Part shown: positions 24,411-36,200 of the stretch, piece after piece
How positions within the stretch are numbered: the stretch's first letter is position 1
How the letters are laid out: each line of letters starts with the position of its first letter
NCBI RefSeq assembly: GCF_003073045.1
Contig: NC_037596.1
Span: 12,149,950 to 12,213,949, forward strand
Length of the DNA: 64,000 bases
Direction: 5' to 3'
Source of the DNA: Pomacea canaliculata
Taxonomy: Eukaryota > Mollusca > Gastropoda > Architaenioglossa > Ampullariidae
Notes under the pieces: generated by a model
Told to the model about the DNA's origin: nothing
What the model saw: the letters and a program-made list of their open reading frames with translations, nothing else
The model's database searches: none
Translations under genes and position numbers: made by a program

Positions 24411-25204
24411 CTCATAATAATATATTTCTTTAAACAGTTGTCAAGCATGATTGTCTAAGGCATTGATGCATCTGTAAAATAATTAAAAAAATCTTCACTT
24501 AAATCACCAATTTCTCTACTTACCATCAGAACTACTGCATCACAAATGACCGTAATCAACTTAAAGTTATTTTATGACATAAACTTTTTATGACAATCAC
24601 ATTCACTTGAATTGTTAACTACTCACATTATTTTACTCAAGGCAAGCTTTCTTTTTGAACTGGTTGTCATGATGATTATGAAAGATTGATAATTTGAGTT
24701 TCAAATTTCACCTAAGTTACTGTACCCAATTAATTGATTTTATCATAATATTAACACATTTAATCACTTTCGGTACACTTGGGGAATTCTGCTCCTAGAA
24801 AAAGATTTTAGGGAAATATTTCGTGGGGATGTTTTCATTATCCTTTTGGGTTTCAGTAAAATATTGCTGCTACATGAATATATGAGTGTACTATATCTAC
24901 TATTTAGCAGCAAACAGTATTGAGATATAAGTATTTATACCTCTGTACATGTCTATACAACTATACATGAATGTCCAAGTGATTGAATAAACGAGTGAGA
25001 AAAAGATCTTGAGTAACGTAAGTGAACTCACTCAAAATAAAATTTCTCTTCATTCAAAATTTTGCAACATAAAAATAGCAGGTTTCTAGAAGAAGTTGCC
25101 TGCATTTCTGATTCACAAGTAGCTGTTTTCCTTAAAGGGGGAGGGAATTGTAGTGTTAATTATTTAATTGATATTTTATTCTTTTACAAGAAAAATTAGT
25201 GCAG

Positions 25205-25584
25205 TCAAGTTCTGATGCTGTATTTTAATTCTTTTTTCCTTGTTAAACCAGGATCATACAGACACAATATTTGTAACCTCTGGTATTTGTAGCCAGAAGA
25301 GTTGAAATGAATATAAGGTTCACTCCTCTCTAAGTACAAGTCTGCAGAGCGGTTTATGGCAAATGTCATCAAGAAAGTCCCGAATGCATTTTAATTCAAA
25401 TTACGGAAAGATCAGTGGATTGACTTTTGGCCGCAAGTCCGGCTGTAAGTCTTACCAAGTGTTATTAGAGACTGACACATCTTATACGACCTTGAAATAG
25501 GATCAAGCTTCCCATAGACACGGCTGCGGCCAGTAGTTTCAGCAACAGGAGAATTATTGTCTGTGAAATATTTAACAATGATAT
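25205..25584 (-). CDS. Gene B cytoplasmic tail exons
   Basis: Two exons, 25456-25584 and 25205-25341. The first contains TGRSRVYGKLDPISRS; the tyrosine lies at 25505-25522, but position -2 is Arg, so it is not a strict ITIM. The second adds tyrosines (PYIHF, SGYKYQRL) and ends at TGA 25205. Gene C's homologous exon ends after only a few residues because its reading frame closes early. Confidence 0.65.
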
Positions 25585-28500
25585 CTGTTATCATTTGTTT
25601 AACATAAAACTAACATCCTCTAAAATCATTATTTTTCTACACCTCAAAAAGATTGCTACTTTAGGACAGATTTCTGACACTAGTATATCTCAAAATATTG
25701 ATATTTATTAATTACTGATTACTTTGACAGTTACCCTTTGAAATAAAGATAATTAACAGATACAAACTTCTTTTCTTTTTGTGATCCTCCTGCCAGTGCA
25801 ATGATGATATGACACCAAAGACAATATGTGTACTTGTGTCACAAATGACTCCGTACGTAGAACTAATACAAGTAAGTGTTTATCCATCACTTCAACCAAG
25901 CAGTGGTGTAGGAAGATGTTCGGCTTTGGATGTGGTAGGGGATGCTGACAATGATCGACCGTCACATTATTATTTGCCTCCTCAGTATCTTTCTTGACGT
26001 GGTGACCGCTCCATCTTGACTTCCCAGCACCAGATTCCACGACCAGCCACAGCGAGATGCACATTAATGAAAGTTGTCAAAAGAAAATACTGTTCCTATT
26101 CCTCTTAGAACTTTAACTACACATAATAACTTGCTTTAAACAGAATAAAAAAAAAAGCTTGAATTTCGCTAAACGTTCACACACACACTGAACGTTTAAT
26201 GCATCCTGTAGTGTTTTGTTATTCTGTTTTCTAGTATTTTACCTGTGGTGTTACACATTTATTTTGTTGCATTAAATATCATTTTAATTATAGAAAAGAG
26301 ACATGGCATACTGCCTCTGTCTACTTGTGTGGCATCCTCAGCATTTATCGGTTAAACCGACATCAGTTTTTTGTTTTCATTAATTCATTAGTAAAAAAGT
26401 CATGCACATCAAAGAAATATACAAACTGAGTACACTATTATAGCTTACATGTTTCGGTCTGGGTCCAACCTTGACTTTATTTGCACTTCATATTGCAAGC
26501 TAGGCTTTAACTTCCAGTGCTGTCAATGAAAGAGAAAGGAACGAATAAATCATGTAGATGATCTTCGTATTGTTCACAGTCATAATTTTGACAAAAATGT
26601 ATATCAAGGAAGTCACTGCCTTTGTTTCTTTTTTAAATAAGGTGAAAGTGCAATTAAAGTCTACCTTGAGCTATCAAATTTAATGCAAAAAGAATACAAA
26701 TAAATAAATTAATTAACACGATACAATAAGCAAATTTATTAAGATCATTATCTTATTCAATTTCAATTACTTACTAGAAATTGTTCCTCCTATATTTTCA
26801 CTTGATCCTCCGCTTCTACTTATAAACACTCACATTCACAATAAGATCGTGGTATAATATGTTGATCATGTACAGCAACCCACTGTTAATATGCATGTAA
26901 CATACAATATAAGAGGTTGATGTGAACCAAATGGTATTTGGAAATTGTAAACTACACATGTAAGAACCTAGAGTGTAGAGTAACCATTAGAGTTGTCCTT
27001 TACTTAAAAACAAGGTTTGTAAAGGAGATCTGCATGACCAAGAGCATTACATGAGGATAAATGTCAGAATCTTGTCTGAATCTTGTCTGATGTTGATGTG
27101 GGCCAGATGGCCTCCTAAAAACTGAATTTAAAAAAAAAAATAAGATGGTGGACAGAATTTCTTAGCAATCAATAAGAAACATCATAGAAATAATGTCTGT
27201 CTCCTAAAATTAAATACGAATAAAACATGCCTGTTTCCACAGTGGAATCTTTGAGTAATATACTGGTAAACGAAGAACCATATAAGAAAAGAGTAGACTG
27301 GTAAAGAAAACATTCAGAAGGACCCCATCACAGGATTGGGGGTGGGCTATAGAGAGATTGACAATACAAGAACAGCACAAACACTCTTTTTGAGTTTTTG
27401 TAGCTAACAGATAAAATCACAAGGATAGGAAAAACTTTCGTTAGTCGAAACACAAAATGTACGTACAATTTATACCCCGTGCATAATGTGTCGTGCATTC
27501 AGCATACACATCCCTTGCTTTGTTTTCTTGAAGGAGGCATAGGGAAAGGAAAGAAAAAACAGTAAGTGCTCTGAACAAAAACTTGTGCAATCATAAAATC
27601 ATCAATTAAAAACAGAGATATTGATAACAAAGTGTCACTTCTGACTCCATATTTCCAGCGGCACTGAAGATACAACAAGTATTGAACAAATTTCCAAACA
27701 CGTCCTAAAAAAAATACTAAAATATAATTTATTTATGCGTCAAAAGAAAAGAAAATAGTGCCAATAGAAAAAAAAACTTCAAATTGTCTAGCCTTATAAT
27801 ACTTCATAATATATATATTGTATCTAATTATATATATATAAATAATATTTTGTGAGATGCGGGAAGGATAACGATATTTTTCTCTGAGAAATGCTGGAGA
27901 AAACGTAATCCTCATAAGCAATCATATGTCTATATTTTAATTCTATTGCATTCAAAACTCTTATGAAGCTCACACCCCCTACAGAAACACTCATGGATGT
28001 AAATGTATGCATGGACTCAACCCCTCCCCCTCTATCTACTGTTAAGAACATATGCATAACAATTAACATTCATGAAATCATGGACGTGTATTGATGGACT
28101 GATGTCTGTATGATGTATGTACGCCGAGACTCACTCTTGGCCTCCTGCGAAGTGATCCACTGTTAGTCTCGGCGAGCCGTAACAAAGAAAGTGAATAAAC
28201 CGGAGGCTATGTCATTTAATGTCTCGTTTTAGTAGTTAATCTGAATAAACCGGAAGCTTATTGGTATGGAGCCTCGTTCTAGCAGTGCAGAAAAAAAAAT
28301 CGTCTGCCAGCTGTCCAGGGGATACAAGTTCGCGATGAAATGCTCAGAGTAGGGTAGAAGAAGGGACTTGTGTTTCGAGACAAATACATGTTTATTTACA
28401 TGATATGTTATAAAATTCCAATTGCGAAACGCTTGTTGCATGCGGCCTGTTGTTTCAAAATTTCCAGCAATCAAGAAAACACACGGTCACGTGGTTGTGA

Positions 28501-31500
28501 CGACACGCGCCGATTCGCTCCACGCAATCACGGAATGAAGACGTTCGTATCAACGCGAGATTCGCGAAGCAGTCACGGAACTAACTAAAAGAAACCCCGG
28601 GTGAAATAAGCAAAATCATAGGTACATAACTTTGTTTCTGTGAAAGAAATCAGGGTATCACTGTATACAGTCAATACAAAATGGTCTTGGTGGCGGTGCC
28701 TGTATTAGTATTATTAATTATGATTGTTAATTTGCCTTACTAATTTTGTGCATTTCTCTACATTTGTGAATAAAAGGTTAACTCATTGAAAATTTAAACA
28801 CACTCTTAATTTAAACATACATCCTTGGAATAGGTAATCACCGAATAATGGTTTTTGCCTTATAAATAATTAGTTAAATAGTACAACAGACAGTAAACAG
28901 GCTGGGATGTTTAATTAATAACTATTCATATTGTGCATTGTGTATTCATTCTATAGTTTAAACACGTTTTGATATACATACTAGATTCTTCAGTGATTGT
29001 AATCGATGTGTTTCCAGAACCAGCTTCGTTGCTAAGAACTATTCTCCAGTTCCCTTGGGTAATGTTTCCTTCCAGAAAAAGCCTTAAAACCAGATCAGGA
29101 GGGTTGCCAGTTAGGATGCACTTCCCCTTCGGTATGAATGTATTCTCTGACGGGTCTGGTAACAGGCGACATTCATTGAATGATGTTGTGTGTGCCTTCA
29201 CATGGAATCTTACTTTCTCCAATTCTGATGGAACGATTGAGAAAGGACCGTGAAGAAACTGAGGAGTACCTGCAAACATTAGAAGCACTAGTTTGTCACA
29301 AAGGAATAAAAATTAGTAAATGTGAATGTGTGTAGTTTAAATTTAAGATAATTATATGCGCATAAATGCGTGTGTTAATGTAGATATACGCGGAGAAAAG
29401 ATATTTGGGAGGTTATATGTATATATCTTCATCTTCCTAGTATGCAGTTTCATTAAGTACAGGCACCAACTTTGTATAGGTCATGAGAAAGTTTGCCTTG
29501 TACTTACATCTGACAAGAAAAGACACCGATCTATTATTTGTTGACCCGCTTCCTTCACACACAACTGTTGGCCAGTTATCTTCACAGTCCACTGACAGTG
29601 AAAAGTTCAGTTGATCTTCTTCCATACAAATTCCATTGCTGTTCACATCTGAAATAACTTCTCTATTAGCTTTGTCCGCCAAACGGAAGGTGACAGGGGG
29701 GCTTCCTTTGTAAAAGGAGCAGAAGACGCTGACCTTTTGACCCTCGTCGATGAGATGAGTATCGTTCACTTCCTGTCCGTTTATTGCGAAGTGTGTGACT
29801 CTGGTTGGGCCTGTACTCACAAAACGAAAACTATAAACTTAAATGTATGCAAATTATTAAAATAATACCCGTGCTTTAAACAAACAAATATATTAGGCTT
29901 CGAAGACAAATTCTTATTGGTCTCAAGTTTCAGATTTGGAATATTCATCGATTTGTATCATTAAATGTAAGTAGCCTAGGAAGAATTTGTTATAGTCGTG
30001 GGAAAATAATATTAAGACACAAAATACACTTCTTCTGATGAGCAACTATGTCTAGATACCTATATTTATCCGGCAATGCCCGACACCTCTAACAACAGAA
30101 ATGCTTAAAACAGTACTTTGATGATGTTATTTTCTGGCAATTAAAATCTAAGAGAAAGAAAACTAATTGCGTGAGGCTGTATAAGTTTTCTTCTTTTTTC
30201 GAGTGACCTTCATAATTGTCCATATTATGTGATTCCAGTTGTTAATAATTCATTATTTGCTTTGTATTTGACTTAGGCTGGTTACTCATCTTTTAGGCAT
30301 GCTGTCATTATTAAATAAAAACTCGGCAACTTTCTGAGCTAGCAGCTAGGGAAACATCTTTAGAACAAGTCACATGTCTATTATTGTATTTGTAGAATCA
30401 AAGGGGTTATAATAAACTACACAACAGAAGAGTATATAAACGTGAAACGATACTTGTGGAGCTGCTACCAGAGAAACACAGACGAGTTTGTATTTGAAGA
30501 ATACTCTGCTTATTCTTCACTCCTTCTAAGGCATTTTACAAAATTGAAGATGCAAAAAAGGTTTTTTGCTGCTTTTATTTTTTCCTTCCAGGGCAAGGTG
30601 TACTTGAGTTTATAGCTGTCCAGATCTAGAAGTATGTGTTTATATGTGTTTGTAATATTTATGATCTAAAATATTAATTCTTTCAATAATTAAAAAGTTT
30701 TGAATTACATTATAACATGAAAAAGGAAAAAAAAGTGGAAAAGGTAGAAGAAAAAGAAAGTAGGCATATACTCCAGCTTCTTTGGATAATTTTCCTCTTG
30801 GCGCCCCAAACTTATCTGCTATTGGTAAGCTCAACACAAGAATGACCCCTAACCTTCAGATTAGCAGGCAGTCTATATTATAAATTCGACTTTTATTAAT
30901 GTGATTTAATAATTAATCAATGATCACTTTTAGCCAGGTGCAAGACTGCTTGGTAGACCACCTTTCCATATAACAGAAATACAGTATGAAATGAAAGATC
31001 ACATATCACAATACTTTTTTTTGGCAAAAATGGATTTATCATTAAACATTGTCTACATTGTCTGATCAAGGGGCTGCATGATATGTGGAACAATGCTGAA
31101 ACCCATATTCAGAACAATTTTTTCATTGTCTTTAACTGCATGCTTCAATTACTTTACAATTTCAAAACTCTGATTGTATTTTAAATGTTTTAAATCTAAT
31201 ATTTTGTTCTATTTTGTATCTTTTATTATTTCATAGTATTAACATAGTTATCTATTATAAAACTGAGTATTTAAAATGGCATTCAAAAATATAATTTTCT
31301 GGCTTTTATTTTTAGCTTTTTATATTTCACATAATAAGCATAAATTCAGTTTATCTTTTTATTGCTAAGTTATTCCAAATCAATCATGTGTCCCACATTA
31401 AATTCCTTTCCCTTAATAGGTTTATTTTCAGTTTGATAACTAGGAAAACAGAAGAACACAACATATCAGATAATGATGTTGTATGTTAAATTACTTACAT

Positions 31501-32197
31501 ACAGCTTTAATGACTGTCTCCTTGATTGTCTTTCTCTGTAAACGGTCATCCTCATTGTAGAAATAAATGACAGATAGTGACCAACTGACTACCTGTGAAA
31601 TCCTTATGACCCAAGTAAGGTTTCTACGCTCTGCTGAACAGAATGTGCTGCTTGCTGTTCCATACTTTTTAACTGTCAGGTAGTTTTGTCGTTTGCTCCA
31701 CTCAAATTTGCACCGATATTCATGTTCGTTATTTTGGCACAGACTAAAATAGAAATCGCTATTGTCTGCAAATGTTGATACTGCAGGGTTGTCAAGAAAA
31801 TAGGTAATATTTATAAAACTGCCATTTTCTTTAGACAACCTTTCAGCAAGGGCACTTGTGTCACCTGAAAATATAAACATAATTGTGTGTTTACAAACTG
31901 ATGCATTGCATAGTTGTTTGCACGTTCGCTTAGACTTGTTACTGTAATGGAACGAAATAATTAAGATGCATTGTTTCCAGTTAATTTGTTTTATAATTGA
32001 TACATACATGACAGTACTTACATACTTGTAAAACTGTACAGATGTATACACCTATGTATGTCTCATTACACTATATACATAACAAAAAAGTCCCAAAATA
32101 AGTAGAAAAATATGTACTACTCACAGTCATAAGGGGATGCTCCTGTCTGTATAATGAACATTACCAGGAAACAATATAGTTGACTGAGTGTATCCAT
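25205..32197 (-). CDS. Gene B: Ig-like receptor, no TM exon recognised
   Basis: Six exons on the minus strand: 32125-32197, 31499-31864, 29508-29810, 28982-29269, 25456-25584 and 25205-25341. All junctions are phase 1 with GT-AG ends; joined they give 1296 nt and about 431 residues. Exon 1 is a signal peptide (ATG at 32197, QLYCFLVMFIIQTGA). Exon 2 is the N-terminal cysteine domain, exons 3 and 4 are Ig-like, and the last two are the tail with RVYGKL. It is a paralogue of gene C, exon by exon. The TM exon found in C between Ig3 and tail has no counterpart here, so the product as read would be secreted or soluble. Because that exon is phase 1-1 its loss keeps the frame. A TATAAA lies about 50 bases upstream of the ATG and an AATAAA (25175-25180) about 25 after the stop. 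Function (recognition receptor) is inferred. Confidence 0.65.
25600..28980 (-). other. Gene B intron between Ig3 and tail exons, duplicated in gene C
   Basis: The intron aligns in pieces and in order with 44.7-47.65 kb: for example the blocks around 26160-26225 and 45080-45150, and 28370-28570 and 47425-47620. No TM-type exon was found on the minus strand despite reading all of 28590-28980 and scanning the rest. Confidence 0.55.
28982..29269 (-). CDS. Gene B third Ig-like domain exon
   Basis: Acceptor TGTTTGCAG, donor TCTA|GTATGT; 288 nt, exactly the length of the gene C counterpart. Shares PQF.HGP, SELEKV, KAHTT.FNEC, NT.IPK, LTGNPPDLVL, NITQG.W.I, and NEAGS.NT with it. The W.I.L.NE.GS end resembles the F-G strands of C2 Ig domains with W in place of YxC. 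Confidence 0.75.
29508..29810 (-). CDS. Gene B second Ig-like domain exon
   Basis: Acceptor GTGAGTACAG, donor AGAT|GTAAGT. Contains INGQEVNDTHLIDEGQKVSV, FCSFYKGSPPVTFRL, then VDCEDNWPTVVCEGSGSTNN and RSVSFLVR. The motif C-x-D-x-WP-x3-CEG with a following N-R-S is shared with genes A and C. EG..V.V.C is typical of a C2-type Ig B strand. Confidence 0.75.
31499..31864 (-). CDS. Gene B N-terminal domain exon
   Basis: Acceptor ATATTTTCAG, donor GTAT|GTAAGT. About 122 residues with GSFINITYFL, FYFSLCQNNEHEYRCKFEW, STFCSAERRNLTWVIRISQ. Gene C's exon 2 shares GSFLNISYLL, VCHNNN, CKF, QN[FY]TV, CVAERR and the W.I.ISQ block. Four cysteines including the junction one. The fold is probably Ig-like but lacks the usual YxC motif; I do not recognise a named family. 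Confidence 0.7.
32125..32197 (-). CDS. Gene B signal peptide exon
   Basis: ATG at 32197; 24 codons plus one base, ending at ATGACT|GTGAGT. The sequence MDTLSQLYCFLVMFIIQTGA has a typical hydrophobic core. The one-base overhang joins exon 2 to form a cysteine codon (YDC-DTS). Confidence 0.75.
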
Positions 32198-32244
32198 AAT
32201 CTTGCTCGCCAACCTACTGCTAGCTGGACCTAGCAGTGTCAGAG

Positions 32245-32250
32245 TTTATA
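32245..32250 (-). promoter_or_regulatory. TATA-box candidate of gene B
   Basis: TATAAA on the minus strand about 50 bases before the start codon. Gene C has no equivalent at this distance, so this is weak evidence on its own. Confidence 0.35.
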
Positions 32251-32275
32251 CTACATTAAGTTAAGATAAATTATT

Positions 32276-32285
32276 CACATCCTGT
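32276..32285 (-). promoter_or_regulatory. Upstream motif ACAGGATGTG shared by genes B and C
   Basis: Located 79 bases upstream of the gene B ATG; the same ten bases occur 76 bases upstream of the gene C ATG (53769-53778). The core AGGATG fits a PEA3/ETS-type site. The rest of the two upstream regions is poorly conserved. Confidence 0.45.
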
Positions 32286-32749
32286 TCTCACAAATGAGTA
32301 ATTACTTCCTTTTCCTTAAACAATCATAATTTCCATTTATTTTGATCGAAAACAATATTTTCTTTGTGTTAAAAATAAATCCTTAATGATTCCTATAAAA
32401 TGGGAATTAAATGAATAATTTAGATATTTTAAAAATTAAAAAACCCAAAGAAATAAACCTAGTCATAAGAAGAACGTTTATTCATTATTCTTTCATTACC
32501 AGAATTCTTAGTAGGGATAAGCATTATAGCTATACTTAATACTTCTTCAATTTTTTTTAATTTTCTTGGACTTTTGGTGTAGATGACAAATGAAGAAGGC
32601 AGAGAGTAATGATGTCCTGTGACAAAAATCACAATCAGGCAATCACACAAACACACAAGGACAGTGAACATTCCTAGGAAAGGAGAGTAGAAGGTGGAAA
32701 GAGTAGCAGAATAAATTAAAATACGATTACACTCGGTGTTTCCAAAAGA

Positions 32750-32774
32750 GCGCGCGCGCGCACACACACACACA
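32750..32774. repeat. (GC)n(CA)n alternating purine-pyrimidine tract between genes B and D
   Basis: About 25 bases of perfect alternation, GCGCGCGCGCG followed by CACACACACACACA, in the roughly 1-kb space between the divergent genes B and D. Such tracts can form Z-DNA. Confidence 0.8.
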
Positions 32775-33231
32775 GAGTTTATTTTAGTGTTCGGTAATAC
32801 CCGTTCCCTGCTATTAATAGCACGCGTACGTGATATTCTGAAAGGACCTAAGCCTATTTTATTAAAATATTTCAAGCATCCTACAGATTCTCCGAGAAGT
32901 AAGGATTTATTTTCTCGCATATTTCAATAAGGTGAAAATGTGTAAAAAAATTCACAAGTTAAAGCAAAAGAATGACTTATTTTTGTGCTCAGAGCATAAT
33001 GTTTATAAACATTAACGTGTATTTTATTAAACATTGCTTACATAAATATTGGACGCAGCCTTATTCAAAGCTTGTAATGATGCTCGCACTCTTGCTCTCA
33101 GTAGGAAACATTCAAAAGCTAACCCGTAGTAATATATAAGTAGATAAAATAGAATTGATGCCACAATTAGAAAGAAAAACACAGCTTTATGGATATAAAC
33201 AACCGTTATTTTTTTCTTTGTTGTTTTGCAG

Positions 33232-36200
33232 AAATGGGTGTCGGACCGTCTTACCTAAAGCTTTCATTTCCAAAAGAAACGTGTGGAGACTTGGAAGTCT
33301 TTGTTTCATCAGCTGGAAAGAAAGGCAATCTGTCTGTCTGTCTCTCTAATTCTGTTCAAGAACATTTTATTAATTTTGTTAAGGCGATGGCTTTGAAGGT
33401 GATGTTTTTACTATCCCTGCAATAATGTTCTACATTATGCTACCCAGGGAGGTAAAATTCTGAAATGAGAATATGTTTCTCTGAAGCGTTAAGTGGGTTC
33501 GAGTAAATTACTTAGCAGAAGTAATGATATTAAGGAGCAAAAATCATGGGACAACTACTCCGAATGATGAGTAATTAGACTGTTTTCTACTTTGTGATGC
33601 AATTTTACATTTCCCTTACTGACAGCTCACTGAAGAAATTTTTATTAAATTGAAAATATGCACCTTTCTCTTGATAGGTTTGATCGAAGTAAATTTCAAA
33701 TAACACAAGTTGATTTGCAGTATTTTTAACAAGAAGCACGTGAAGCTCTTGGATGAAAAAACTTAGATTACATCAAGAAGAATGTTGCAAGAACATTTCA
33801 CCTATGACCTTGCTACCTTCAAAACGCTGCCACCAGAAATTTTAAATGGAGTCTTCACTTTACAACCACAGTCTGTACTTCAAGTCACGAAGAGTGTTGC
33901 CTATTATTAACATTATTCACACTCTCTAGAAGCTACTTAGATGACTGTGATAACTACAGCAAATTACTTGCATTATCACAACAGCGGCAGTTTCCTTTAG
34001 AACTGGGGTACAGACGTTTAGTTTTCAGTAAAGGATGCATGGGTCTTGTTCTGTATAGCGGGGATATAAAGAACTATAGGACAGATATGAGCAGTCATTG
34101 ATATTGTTTCAGATTAATTTGAATTCTAAAGAGCTTCTTTGCTCCTTCTTAATATTGTTTTAAGTAGTGTTATACTCCATATGGCACTGTTTTGGATCAT
34201 CAATATAGTTTTCTTATATGAAACAAATTGCTTAATTAAAATTACATCCAGCTATTGGTTTCTTGTCATGTGTGTTCCCACGTGAACTCTCGTGGTTGAT
34301 GAGCATACATACACGTTTACTTCTTCCCAAACTATTTGTTTTACTAAGTTATCCAATGTGAACCGTAAGAGTTACATATTAGTACTTTTCCTTTAGAAGG
34401 ATCTTAGAGTAAAACATAAAAGAATCGTCATTCCTCGGATATACCGGCATATTTTAATGTTTAAAAGGTCCTGCAATAATTTTTGTACTGTTAAAACAGA
34501 TTTTTCATGACGGTAATACAACTGATTTGAACACTTTTTTTATACAGAGAAATATGTCACTTGTACTTGGAAAGACAACTACTCCTGTAGACCTTCTCTT
34601 GGCTCTTTCTTGACGATTGAAGGGGAATCTGCATTAATCAACTTACCATATAAAGTAGAAAAAGATGATCAAAAAATCATCACGTGTGAATTCATGAATA
34701 AGACTACAGCAAGTGACAGCGGATGTGATTGCAAGATTTTAGGTAAGGATGTCAATTGGTACAAAATGCATTTCTCACTCCATAGCTAGCGGGGTTCTCT
34801 GTAAATTTTTATAGCTTAATTGTTAATTATTGATTCGTCACTAGCTAACGAAACACAAGAAGTTGAGAATAGTCCAACCCAACATTCCATCTGCTCTTAG
34901 ACCAGCTCCACATGGTAAGTGATTGCCTAATCCAGAACCTTTCACAGAATATTCATTTAATTGGGCTGATACGGACGAGAGGTCAGCAGGCCTGTTCTTC
35001 TCCTAGTCAGCGTGTAGTGATCCAGATTTCCATTGTACTGCACAATAAACCCCAACACACAATAAAAGAGGAAGAACTTTGTGATTTGGACTTATTCAAG
35101 AACAGCGAGGTTACTAGATTCATAGTTCCAACAATAGAATGTTTTAGAAGATTTCACAATTACCTCATATCGAAGGCGACACCAGAAGTTGTAGCATTTC
35201 CTCAGAAAGGAAGGTAACTTTGTATACTGTTTCAATACTGAGGGCCCCATGAATGCCTTAGAATTAACTAATGACCCACAAGAATGGAAATTATTTGTAG
35301 ACTCTCGCAGTCTTAAGGCTGTGTTGTTGCACAATGGAACCCGTCTTCAAAGTCACCAAAGGATTTTTCTCCTACAAAGAGCACATTAGACCTGAGACAA
35401 TCTTAAAGCTTTAAAAACCAGCAATTCTCTGTCTAATAATCTAACCACTGTTCAGAAGTTTAGAAATGTGCTTAGTGAATTTTTAGAATTTCTCGACAGT
35501 GATAGCCACAGATTTTAAACCTCAGCACAGACTTGTCGAATGCCATTTCTGTCACATGGTCAATCAGGTGTTACAGTTCAACCTTAGTGTATGAGAACTT
35601 GTCATTGGCCAATCTTAGAATTCTGAATGACATAGAAGCTTCTGATGTCTGCTAAACCAGCATGTGGCAAATATATCAGACATTAAATTTGTCTTTTAAA
35701 TCGTATATTAGCGAATACTCTTAAACATTTAGTTATTTTGCTAAATCTCATAGAAAGCGTCTTAGAGATTGTTTTAAAAGAAGTTTTATTTTGTGAACAA
35801 TAAAAATATGAGGTTCAGAACAATGTGTTCACAATTACTGTACAAACAGCCTATTATTAGTTTGGCCTGCACGATATGAAAACACGTTGACCAATGGTCC
35901 ACGAAATATGCTTTCGTGTGCTTAAATTTCATCAAAAGGTCTTTACTTTTAGTTTTGTAAGATCTAAGTAATTGCTGGTAATGATGGGACCCTCATTTCT
36001 GTCTTATTCGAAGTAGTAGGAAAAACTGGAGGAGCCAGAGAATTTAGAGCAGTTAACGAGTTGGTAACTTCACATTTAACGATAAGAGGCCCGGTCTGGT
36101 CTTTATTCTTCTGGGAGCTTTCGTGTTATCTAGGTGTTCTAGTTACATCATAGGCAGTTATATGAGATGTGAATTTTAAGCTGAATCCATTAGAAAAATT

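Noticed and set aside
25753..26064. 103-codon minus-strand ORF in gene B intron
   Set aside because: The homologous stretch near 44.85-45.0 kb in gene C is interrupted by stops, so it is conserved as intron and not as protein.
28681..28743. Short hydrophobic peptide (MVLVAVPVLVLLIMIV) as the missing gene B TM exon
   Set aside because: It is on the plus strand, opposite to gene B.
33078..33102. MMLALLLS as signal peptide exon for gene D
   Set aside because: The following GTAGGA donor would leave phase 0, but the next exon needs phase 1, and the peptide is too short.
34912..35217. 101-codon ORF in gene D intron as an extra ectodomain exon
   Set aside because: No splice sites in phase 1; it overlaps the decayed repetitive-element ORF.
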